Origin: Agrobacterium vitis
Lineage (GTDB): Bacteria; Pseudomonadota; Alphaproteobacteria; Rhizobiales; Rhizobiaceae
Assembly: GCF_013426735.1 (NCBI RefSeq)
Contig: NZ_AP023272.1
Coordinates: 2,276,501-2,340,500 of the forward strand
Length of the DNA: 64,000 nt
Direction: 5' to 3'
The translations under genes and the position numbers were made by a program. How positions within the stretch are numbered: the stretch's first letter is position 1; each line of letters starts with the position of its first letter. The notes beneath the pieces are model-generated. The model was given only the letters and a program-made list of their open reading frames with translations, did not search any database and had not been told where the DNA came from. Of this stretch, positions 24,926 to 32,503 are shown piece by piece.

Positions 24926-27285
24926 GCGGCTATTCCCAGCGGTTTGCGGTTTGATGCGGGTTGAAGGGCATGAGCGTCGGTCTTGCGGATAAATCCGCCC
25001 AACCCGTTCAGCCGCAACGCATTGGCCACCACGATGATCGAGGAGGTCGACATGGCGACGGCGGCAATCAGCGGTGTGGCATAGCCCAGCAGAGCGACCG
25101 GCACGGCCAGCACGTTATAGCCGATTGCCAGCACGAAATTCTCGCGGATCAACTGCCCTGCCCGGCGGGAGACGTTTATGGCGAAAGGCACGGCATCGAG
25201 CCCATCATGCATGAAGACAAAATCGGCGGCCTGGCGCCCGACATCGGCTGCCGTGGCTGGTGCCATGGAGACATAGGCAGCCGATAGCGCTGGCGCGTCA
25301 TTGATGCCATCGCCCACCATCAGCAGATGCCTCCCAGCCTCGTCTGCTGACGCGCAGAATTTTGCCTTGCCGGATGGCGAGAGTTCGGCCTCTGCCGCGT
25401 CGACGCCAAGCCGTGCAGCGAGCGCCTTCACCACCGGCGTCCTGTCTCCCGACAGGATCGTGACCCTCATGCCCTCGGCCTGTAGCCCGGCAATAACCTC
25501 AGCTGCGCTGGGACGAAGGCTGTCTTCGAAGCGGAAACAGCCGAGACTGTAACCATTCAGCGAAAGAATGACTTCCGACAGAGCCGGACCATCGGCCTCA
25601 CCCTCGCCTGAGCCGAGTGCAAAGCGGCGGTTTCCGAGCCGGTAGCGCCCTTCCGCCGCGTCGGCCTCAACGCCGCTACCCGGAATTTCCGTCACACCGG
25701 AGAAATTGCGGATTGCCCCGGCTGCGTAATTGGATGAGGCGCTGCGCCATAGAGACTGCGACAGCGGATGGCGGGAATGAGCGGCAAGCCCGGCGGCAAT
25801 AGAGATCATGCCGGGGCTGGCCTGGTTGATATCGACGGGCATGGGGCGGCCAAGCGTCAGCGTGCCTGTCTTGTCGAACGCGACGGCATCCACCTTGGCC
25901 AGGCGCTCCATGGCCGAGCCGTCCTTGACCATGATGCCGCGCTGGAACAGTTTTCCGGCTGCCACCACCTGCACGACCGGCACGGCCAGGCCCAATGCGC
26001 AAGGGCAGGTAATGATCAGCACGGCAATCGCCACCATCAGGGCATGTTTCCAGTCGCCATCATAAAGCCCCCAGACGATGAAAGAGGTGAGAGCCAGCAG
26101 ATGGACGACAGGCGCATAGAGCTGCGAGGCGCGGTCGGCGATGCGGCGGTAATGCGCCTTGCCACCTTCCGCCGCCTCCATCAGCCGGATGATTTCCGAA
26201 AGGAAGGAGTCACGTGCCTGCGCCGTCGCCCTGACCGTCAGCGATCCGGTGAGGCTCAGTGTTCCCGCCTGCACGGCATCGCCGGGTCCGACGGTTTGTG
26301 GTGCACTTTCACCATTGACGATGGAGACGTCGAGATCGCTGGTCCCGGCAATGACTGTGCCATCAAGCGCGATACGCTCGCCCGCGGAAATGGCGACATG
26401 TTCACCCACCTTGATATCATCCACCAGCCGGTATTCCCGGCTACCGTCTGCGCCGACAACGGTGGCGCCGCGCGGATTGAGCCGCGCCAGGCCACTGATC
26501 GCCGAACGGGCGCGGTCGCGCATCATATGGTCCAGCGCCCGACCGATCAGCAGGAAGAACAGCAGAGACGCCGTTGCATCGAAATAGGCATGTTCACCGT
26601 GATGAATGGTTTCCCACAGCGACGAAAAATAAGAAAGCGAGATGCCGATGGCAATCGGCACATCCATATTGGTGCGCCGGTGCCGAAGTGCCGTCCAGGC
26701 CGATTGATAGAAGAACCGCCCGCCATAGATCAGCGCCGGTGCGGCAATCAGTGCCGAAATCCAGTGAAACAGATCCCGCGTCGATGCATCCGCACCGGAC
26801 CAGACGGAGACCGACAGCAGCATTATATTGGTAGCAGCGAAGCCTGTGACGGCGACGGCCCGGATCAATTGTTTCAAGAGCAGATCGGACGCCAGATCCT
26901 GAGGTGTGAACAAGTGACAACTATAGCCAGCAGACGCAATGGTGCGCGCAAGCTCCGCCGGATCGAACCCGCTATCGTGCGTAAATGGGCCTGCTTCCCG
27001 GTCGATGAACGGCCCTTCCTCTGCAACCCTTGTCCGCCAGACCACGCCGACGCGCCGAGTGGAGAGGTTGACGCGGGCGCGCTCGACAGCAGGCAGGCGC
27101 TTCAAGGCCGTCTCGATTTTGGTGATGCAGGCGCCGCAATAGACGCCGGGTACGCTGAAATCCACCTGGGTCAACCCCTCGCCCAGATCCCGGCTTGCCA
27201 GCCGGATTTCCTCCGAGGATGGCAGCAGCGCCACTGAGCGTTCCAGGTCGAGGGCCGCTTCCGAGCCCGCCGCGCAGCAACTCAT
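24922..27285 (-). CDS. fixI: Copper-transporting P1B-type ATPase FixI/CcoI
   Basis: 787 residues. Delivers copper for the CuB centre of cbb3 oxidase. N-terminal Cys-Cys pair and a metal-binding domain with GVYCGACITKIE; eight predicted helices; translocation motif TCPCALGLAVP; phosphorylation motif DKTGTLTLGRP; hinge [13 protein letters not shown]. The N-terminal domain is less like the GMxCxxC form of export ATPases such as the divergent actP, which fits the CcoI subgroup. It overlaps fixH at its start and fixS at its end by four bases each. Confidence 0.95.
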   Translation of the reverse strand: MSCCAAGSEAALDLERSVALLPSSEEIRLASRDLGEGLTQVDFSVPGVYCGACITKIETALKRLPAVERARVNLSTRRVGVVWRTRVAEEGPFIDREAGPFTHDSGFDPAELARTIASAGYSCHLFTPQDLASDLLLKQLIRAVAVTGFAATNIMLLSVSVWSGADASTRDLFHWISALIAAPALIYGGRFFYQSAWTALRHRRTNMDVPIAIGISLSYFSSLWETIHHGEHAYFDATASLLFFLLIGRALDHMMRDRARSAISGLARLNPRGATVVGADGSREYRLVDDIKVGEHVAISAGERIALDGTVIAGTSDLDVSIVNGESAPQTVGPGDAVQAGTLSLTGSLTVRATAQARDSFLSEIIRLMEAAEGGKAHYRRIADRASQLYAPVVHLLALTSFIVWGLYDGDWKHALMVAIAVLIITCPCALGLAVPVVQVVAAGKLFQRGIMVKDGSAMERLAKVDAVAFDKTGTLTLGRPMPVDINQASPGMISIAAGLAAHSRHPLSQSLWRSASSNYAAGAIRNFSGVTEIPGSGVEADAAEGRYRLGNRRFALGSGEGEADGPALSEVILSLNGYSLGCFRFEDSLRPSAAEVIAGLQAEGMRVTILSGDRTPVVKALAARLGVDAAEAELSPSGKAKFCASADEAGRHLLMVGDGINDAPALSAAYVSMAPATAADVGRQAADFVFMHDGLDAVPFAINVSRRAGQLIRENFVLAIGYNVLAVPVALLGYATPLIAAVAMSTSSIIVVANALRLNGLGGFIRKTDAHALQPASNRKPLGIAA

Positions 27286-27776
27286 TTTTCACCCCCGATG
27301 ACAGCCATACGGTTGGCTTCATGCATGACCAGCTGCCCATCACGCGTTGCAATGGTCTCGACGATCCAATGGCCATCATCGACAGGATGATCGCCGGTGA
27401 AGTGTCCGGGACCGGCTGGCTTCAGCATGACGGTGAAATCCTGATGCTCGCCGACCGGGCGCTTGAAATTGGCAACCACCTGATCGGCAATCACAGGACC
27501 CTTGCCGGGAATGGCGAGATCATAGGCAATCGCCCCCTGCTTTATCGTCATCGTTCCCTGGATGCCGGTATCCAGCAGCTTGCGGATTTGCGCTGTCGTG
27601 TCGTTGAATTGCTGGCTGGCGACATAGGTGTTTTGCACCACCATACCGCTCCAGCTATGGCCCGCATACCAGGCCATTGTCAGGTTGACTGTGATGATCA
27701 CCCCGAAGAAAGAGCAGATCGTCGCCAGCATATGCCAGCCTGTGAAAATAAAGGTCTTTGGGCTGTCAGCACTCAT
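27282..27776 (-). CDS. fixH: FixH family protein of the cbb3 oxidase assembly operon
   Basis: 164 residues: a cytoplasmic N-terminus (ADSPKTFIFTGWHML), one membrane helix (residues 18-38), and a periplasmic beta domain typical of FixH (AWYAGHSWSGMVVQNTYVAS). Essential for cbb3 oxidase assembly in rhizobia; the molecular role is not settled. Four-base overlaps with fixG upstream and fixI downstream. Confidence 0.93.
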   Translation of the reverse strand: MSADSPKTFIFTGWHMLATICSFFGVIITVNLTMAWYAGHSWSGMVVQNTYVASQQFNDTTAQIRKLLDTGIQGTMTIKQGAIAYDLAIPGKGPVIADQVVANFKRPVGEHQDFTVMLKPAGPGHFTGDHPVDDGHWIVETIATRDGQLVMHEANRMAVIGGEK

Positions 27777-29359
27777 TTTTTCTCTCCAGATCCGTTGCCG
27801 GGACCGTTAAATGTGGCCTTATAGATGGCTTGCTCGTTGGAATTCGGATCACTGACGATAAAGCGGAATGGCTCGGAGGCCTCCGTCACGTCGCGACCGG
27901 CAAGCGTGACGTAGATCTTCAGCGTGGTCGCCTCATCCGGTTCCGCCGTGACCGTCATCGACCGGCTAGGCTGGTCCTGCATGCCGTTGACCTTCATGGT
28001 GGCGTCGGGAAGGCCGTCCAGCGTCACCGTCAGGTCGCGCGGTTGCGGGATCATGTTGAGCAGCCGCACCGTATAGCCGTTTCGGATAGCGCCATTGGAT
28101 TCCAGCACATATTGCGGATTGCGGTCATGCAGCACGTTGATGTCCAGCCTGTCGCGGGTCATCAGTGCAAACAACAGGCCACCACCAACGGCTGACCAGA
28201 CGGCTGTATAAAGCAACGTCCTGGGACGGAAAATCACCCTCCAATCGAAGTGCCTGATGGCATCGACAAAGCTGCCATCGGCCTTGCGGACCCGGTTGGG
28301 ATCGATCGACTGGGTGCCGTTATCGGTCGCCAACGCCATATTGGATTGATATTCCTCCAATGTCGCATAGGCGATCAGCCCACGCGGCTTGGCAAGCTTA
28401 TCCATCACCCCATCACAGGCATCGATACAGAGCGCGCAGGTGATGCATTCCAGCTGTTGGCCTTCGCGGATGTCGATACCCATCGGACAGACCACCACGC
28501 AGGCATTGCAATCGACACAATCGCCGACGCTCTCACCGGCTGCGGCGGCTTTCTTGGCGTGACGAGTCCGTGGCTCGCCGCGCCAGTCATTATAGGTCAC
28601 GACCAGCGATTTTTCATCCAGCATAGCGCCCTGAATGCGCGGCCACGGGCACATATAGATGCAGACCTGCTCACGCATCAGCCCGCCAAACACATAGGTC
28701 GTGGCGGTGAGGATGGCGACAGTGACATAGGCAACGCCGGCGGCCTGACCGGTCACGAACTCCTTCAGCAGGCTCGGCGCGTCGGCGAAATAGAAGATCC
28801 ACGCGCCGCCGGTCAGTACGCCGATGATGATCCAGGTGACATGCTTGGAAACCCGTTTCCAGATCTTGGACGGGCTCCACGGCGCGGCGTCCAGCTTGAT
28901 ACGCGCGTTGCGGTCGCCTTCCAGAAAGCGCTCGACCACCAGAAACAAATCAACCCAGACCGTCTGCGGACAGGTATAGCCGCACCAGGCGCGCCCGACC
29001 GCTGACGTGACCAGGAACAGGCCAAACCCCGCCATGACCAGCAGGCCCGCGACAAAGAAAAACTCCTGTGGCCAGATCTCGATGAAAAAGAAGTAGAAAC
29101 GGCGATGCGCCAAATCGATCAACACCGCCTGATCCGGGGCATAGGCACCGCGATCCCAGCGCAGCCAGGGTGTGAGATAGTAAATCCCAAGCGTAATGGC
29201 CATGATCAGCCATTTGAACTGCCGGAAACGGCCCGAAGCGCGCTTTGGAAAGATCTTCTTGCGGGCTTCATAGAGCGGCCTGCGAATTTTGGCTGAATTC
29301 ACAGGCTCGGCGGTGAAACGCTCAACATCCGGTCGTGTTTCTATCCCATTGCTAGTCAT
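27773..29359 (-). CDS. fixG: Cytochrome c oxidase accessory protein FixG/CcoG
   Basis: 528 residues. Membrane ferredoxin-like protein thought to reduce copper for insertion into cbb3 oxidase. About five helices; CGYTCPQTVW between helices, then two Cys clusters CVDCNACVVVCP and CITCALCIDACD for two 4Fe-4S centres, and a periplasmic immunoglobulin-like C-terminus. ATG at 29359 has GAGGTG five bases upstream. First gene of fixGHIS; a FixK/FNR-type box lies 51 bases upstream. Confidence 0.96.
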   Translation of the reverse strand: MTSNGIETRPDVERFTAEPVNSAKIRRPLYEARKKIFPKRASGRFRQFKWLIMAITLGIYYLTPWLRWDRGAYAPDQAVLIDLAHRRFYFFFIEIWPQEFFFVAGLLVMAGFGLFLVTSAVGRAWCGYTCPQTVWVDLFLVVERFLEGDRNARIKLDAAPWSPSKIWKRVSKHVTWIIIGVLTGGAWIFYFADAPSLLKEFVTGQAAGVAYVTVAILTATTYVFGGLMREQVCIYMCPWPRIQGAMLDEKSLVVTYNDWRGEPRTRHAKKAAAAGESVGDCVDCNACVVVCPMGIDIREGQQLECITCALCIDACDGVMDKLAKPRGLIAYATLEEYQSNMALATDNGTQSIDPNRVRKADGSFVDAIRHFDWRVIFRPRTLLYTAVWSAVGGGLLFALMTRDRLDINVLHDRNPQYVLESNGAIRNGYTVRLLNMIPQPRDLTVTLDGLPDATMKVNGMQDQPSRSMTVTAEPDEATTLKIYVTLAGRDVTEASEPFRFIVSDPNSNEQAIYKATFNGPGNGSGEKK

Positions 29360-29409
29360 GACGGCACCTCTCGTTATCAGAGGTTTTTCACGTCACGCCC
29401 TTTGAAGCC

Positions 29410-29423
29410 TTGACTTAAGTCAA
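29410..29423 (-). promoter_or_regulatory. FixK/FNR box upstream of fixG
   Basis: TTGAC-TTAA-GTCAA, a perfect match to the FNR/FixK consensus TTGAY-N4-RTCAA, in the fixG-actP spacer. Its position upstream of fixG fits oxygen-limited activation of fixGHIS. Confidence 0.85.
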
Positions 29424-29505
29424 GCTGCGGCGATGCGCCTCAAACAGCAGACCAGAGCTTGCGCGTTGCCGATCTCGCAATCTTGAGATTTATTTAGATC
29501 ACGTC

Positions 29506-29536
29506 TTGACCTTCCCATAATGGGAAGCCTTATCTA
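29506..29536 (+). promoter_or_regulatory. CueR/HmrR (MerR-type) copper-responsive promoter of the export ATPase
   Basis: A -35 TTGACC at 29506-29511 runs into the inverted repeat CCTTCCCATAATGGGAAGCC (29510-29529), with a -10-like TATCTA at 29531-29536. The 19-bp spacer and the palindrome between the elements are hallmarks of MerR-family copper promoters. Transcription would begin near 29543. Confidence 0.75.
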
Positions 29537-29565
29537 TGGCTGGCAGCCGGATAGGAACCAGACCG

Positions 29566-32025
29566 ATGAATGCCAGCAACACCCTTGAAACCACCATCGC
29601 TATCGATGGCATGAATTGCGCCTCTTGCGTGCGGCGGGTCGAAAAGGCGATTGCCGCCGTGCCGGGCGTATCGTCTGCCTCGGTCAATCTGGCCAGCGAA
29701 AAGGCGAGCGTGCAATTTTCGCAGCAGCCGGATCTCGCTGCCGTGTTGGCGGCCATTCAACAGGCCGGTTACGCGCCGCGTATTGAGACCCGCGAATTGG
29801 ACATAGAAGGCATGAACTGCGCCTCTTGTGTACGGCGGGTCGAAAAGGCCTTGGCCGCCGTGCCGGGCGTCAGTTCGGCTGCGGTCAATCTAGCAACCGA
29901 ACGCGCTACCGTGACTGTCACCGCAGACACGGATAGACAGACCCTCGTATCTGCCGTTGAACAGGCCGGTTATCACATTCGCAAACCCGCCAATCCGGAA
30001 GCGCCGTCCGACCCCCTGCCCGACCGGCGCGCCGATGAGACGCATCGCTTGACGCGGATGACTGTGATTGCCTTTCTCCTGACCCTACCGGTTTTTATCA
30101 TCGAAATGGGTTCACACCTCATTCCCGCCCTGCATGTCTGGGTGATGAACACGCTCGGCATGCAGACCAGCTGGGTGCTTCAGGCCCTGCTGGCCGGGCT
30201 GGTGCTGTTTGGTCCTGGCCTGACATTCTTTCGCCGTGGCGTGCCGAACCTGATACGCCTTCATCCGGATATGAACTCGCTGGTGGTGCTGGGCGCATCT
30301 GCCGCCTATGGCTATTCGCTGGTCGCCACGTTCATGCCGGGGCTGATGCCGCAAGGCACCATCAATGTCTATTATGAGGCGGCAGCCGTTATCGTCACGC
30401 TGGTGCTGCTGGGCCGAACGCTGGAAAGCCGTGCCAAAGGCCGGACCAGCGATGCCATTAAACGGCTGATCGGTCTCAGCCCCAAAACCGCGCGGGTGAT
30501 CCGGGAAGGCAAACCTGTTGAACTCGACATTACCGCCGTTATCGTCGGTGATATCTTGGACATCCGCCCCGGTGAAAGACTCCCTGTCGATGGCGTGGTG
30601 ATCGAAGGCCGCTCCTTTATCGACGAATCGATGATCTCAGGCGAGCCGGTTCCGGTGGAAAAGGCAGACGGCGACACGGTGACCGGCGGCACGATCAACA
30701 AGAACGGTGCTTTCCGGTTTCGCGCCACTAAGGTCGGAGCCGACACGCTTCTTTCCCAGATCATCCGCATGGTGGAAACCGCGCAAGGCTCGAAACTCCC
30801 GATTCAAGGGATGGTGGACCGGATAACCGGCTGGTTCGTTCCAGCCGTGATCGCGGCGGCTCTGCTCACCTTCATTGTCTGGCTGTTGTTTGGCCCCACG
30901 CCTGCACTCAGCTATGCGCTGGTCAATGCTGTCGCGGTGTTGATCATCGCCTGCCCCTGCGCCATGGGGCTGGCCACACCGACCTCGATCATGGTTGGCA
31001 CCGGCCGTGCCGCCGAGTTGGGCGTGCTGTTTCGCAAGGGCGAAGCCTTGCAAAGCCTGCGTGATGTGACGGTCGTTGCCCTCGACAAGACCGGCACGCT
31101 AACCGAAGGCAGGCCGGAACTGACCGATCTGGTCGCGGCAGACGGCTTTTCCCGTGCCGACATCCTGTCCTTTGCAGCCAGCCTTGAGGCGCGCTCGGAA
31201 CACCCGATTGCCAAAGCCATTCTGGCCGCTGCCGAGGCTGAACAAGCGCCTCCCCAGATCGCAATCAATGTTGTCGCAGAGCCAGGCTACGGTATCAGCG
31301 GTATCATCTCCGGCCATCAGGTGCTTGTTGGTGCCGACCGGGCGCTGACCCGGCATGGCATCGACCTCTCCGCATTTGCCGAGGACGCGAAGCGTCTGGG
31401 TTTGGAAGCAAAAACGCCCCTCTATCTGGCGATTGATGGCAAAGCCGCAGCTCTGATGGCCGTCGCCGACCCGATCAAGGCAAGCACACCGGCGGCAATC
31501 CGCGCCTTGCACGACCTTGGCCTCAAAGTAGCGATGATCAGCGGCGATAACCGCCGCACCGCCGAGGCCATCGCCGCCCGACTCGGCATCGATACGGTGA
31601 TTGCCGAAGTCCTGCCGGACGGTAAGGTTGCGGCAATTGCCGGTCTTCGCAAGGATGGAAGCAAACTAGCCTTCGTTGGCGATGGCATTAACGATGCCCC
31701 GGCCCTTTCCGCCGCCGATATCGGCATCGCAGTTGGCACTGGCTCCGACATCGCCATCGAAAGCGCCGACGTCGTGTTGATGTCCGGCGACCTGCAAGGC
31801 GTGGCACGGGCTATTACCATCAGCAAGGCGGTGATCCGCAATATCGGCCAGAACCTGTTCTGGGCCTTCGCCTACAATGTCCTGCTGATCCCGCTGGCGG
31901 CTGGTCTGCTCTACCCCGTCAATGGAACACTGCTATCGCCGATCTTCGCCGCCGGGGCAATGGGACTGTCCAGTGTCTTCGTACTGACCAACGCGCTCAG
32001 GTTGCGCAAGTTACGCCCGGCGTGA
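29566..32025 (+). CDS. actP: Copper-exporting P1B-type ATPase
   Basis: 819 residues, Cu(I) efflux across the inner membrane. Two N-terminal metal-binding domains, each with [14 protein letters not shown] (first at residues 15-28, second about 70 residues later); eight helices; CPC motif in [40 protein letters not shown]. An in-frame ATG at 29536 is rejected because it lies in the -10 region of the MerR-type promoter; 29566 has AGGA nine bases upstream. Called actP/copA in rhizobia. No cueR/hmrR gene is adjacent. Divergent from fixGHIS. Confidence 0.94.
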   Translation: MNASNTLETTIAIDGMNCASCVRRVEKAIAAVPGVSSASVNLASEKASVQFSQQPDLAAVLAAIQQAGYAPRIETRELDIEGMNCASCVRRVEKALAAVPGVSSAAVNLATERATVTVTADTDRQTLVSAVEQAGYHIRKPANPEAPSDPLPDRRADETHRLTRMTVIAFLLTLPVFIIEMGSHLIPALHVWVMNTLGMQTSWVLQALLAGLVLFGPGLTFFRRGVPNLIRLHPDMNSLVVLGASAAYGYSLVATFMPGLMPQGTINVYYEAAAVIVTLVLLGRTLESRAKGRTSDAIKRLIGLSPKTARVIREGKPVELDITAVIVGDILDIRPGERLPVDGVVIEGRSFIDESMISGEPVPVEKADGDTVTGGTINKNGAFRFRATKVGADTLLSQIIRMVETAQGSKLPIQGMVDRITGWFVPAVIAAALLTFIVWLLFGPTPALSYALVNAVAVLIIACPCAMGLATPTSIMVGTGRAAELGVLFRKGEALQSLRDVTVVALDKTGTLTEGRPELTDLVAADGFSRADILSFAASLEARSEHPIAKAILAAAEAEQAPPQIAINVVAEPGYGISGIISGHQVLVGADRALTRHGIDLSAFAEDAKRLGLEAKTPLYLAIDGKAAALMAVADPIKASTPAAIRALHDLGLKVAMISGDNRRTAEAIAARLGIDTVIAEVLPDGKVAAIAGLRKDGSKLAFVGDGINDAPALSAADIGIAVGTGSDIAIESADVVLMSGDLQGVARAITISKAVIRNIGQNLFWAFAYNVLLIPLAAGLLYPVNGTLLSPIFAAGAMGLSSVFVLTNALRLRKLRPA

Positions 32026-32060
32026 AGGTATATTGGACATAGTGCAGAAAATAGGACGGT

Positions 32061-32237
32061 AGAGTACACGACAATTTACCTTCGCGTGCGGGCTCCCCTC
32101 ACCTCGCCAACACGTAAAACGGGGGCTCGGAGGCCCCTAATGCTGCGGTTCTTTCCCTCGTCTCCCCAGCGGGGAGAAGGTGGCGGCAGAGGCAAGAGGG
32201 GGTGGCGAAGCCGAGAAACGCCTGCGTCGTGTACTCT
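32061..32237. repeat. 177-bp element with perfect 12-bp terminal inverted repeats
   Basis: AGAGTACACGAC at 32061-32072 and its exact reverse complement GTCGTGTACTCT at 32226-32237. The interior is GC-rich and contains further palindromes (GGGGGCTCGGAGGCCCCT, CTCCCCAGCGGGGAG). No coding potential. Confidence 0.65.
32154..32218. repeat. REP-like sequence, copy 1 (inside the 177-bp element)
   Basis: CCCTCGTCTCCCCAGCGGGG-AGAAGGTGGCGGCAGAGGC-AAGAGGGGGTGGCGAAGCCGAGAA; the core CTCCCC-N2-GGGGAGAAGGTG-CGGCAG recurs at 55324-55385 in the same orientation. Confidence 0.65.
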
Positions 32238-32261
32238 GATAGGAATCAGTACAATTCTCTA

Positions 32262-32385
32262 ATACCAAGTCTCTGACATGCTGATGCATCCTCGACTTGA
32301 AAAATTGAAAATGTCTCAAATGCACCAGTCGCTTGAGATTTTTTCAAAAACAATACGATGAGCAATCTTCAATGGCTCTTCGTAT
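32262..32385 (-). repeat. MITE-like intergenic element, copy 3 (inverted)
   Basis: 124 bp, reverse orientation relative to copies 1 and 2. Ends ATACCAAG (32262-32269) and CTTCGTAT (32378-32385), matching the end sequences of copies 1 and 2 in mosaic fashion. The inner hairpin and the CATCCTCG segment are retained with several substitutions. Confidence 0.75.
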
Positions 32386-32443
32386 AATGGGTGCCTGATC
32401 AATAATAGCGGCGCAGATGCTTGGCACAAAGATTATCAGAATG

Positions 32444-32487
32444 CAGAAGGCCATGGCGCGGGTAACGCCATGGCCTTCTGGTTTTTA
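32444..32487 (+). terminator. Strong Rho-independent terminator between actP and gyrA
   Basis: A perfect 15-bp stem CAGAAGGCCATGGCG (32444-32458) with 32466-32480, 7-base loop, then GTTTTTAA on the plus strand. Oriented for actP; it begins 17 bases beyond the gyrA stop from the other side and may also protect the gyrA 3' end. Confidence 0.8.
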
Positions 32488-32503
32488 ACCTGAACGAGAT
32501 CCC

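Larger units (their letters stand above)
32026..32503. other. 478-bp gene-free region with stacked repeats
   Basis: Between actP and gyrA, which converge. In order it holds a 177-bp element with 12-bp terminal inverted repeats, MITE-like copy 3 and a strong terminator. I find no open frame with a credible ribosome site. Confidence 0.7.

Noticed and set aside
25768..27237. 489-codon plus-strand frame opposite fixI
   Set aside because: Antisense shadow of fixI, with His/Arg/Gly-rich product and no family.
29536..29565. Upstream ATG for actP
   Set aside because: It overlaps the -10 region of the copper promoter, so it would not be on the message.
32262..32385. MITE-like copies as remains of a full insertion sequence
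   Set aside because: No fragment of transposase coding sequence is detectable in or around any of the three copies.
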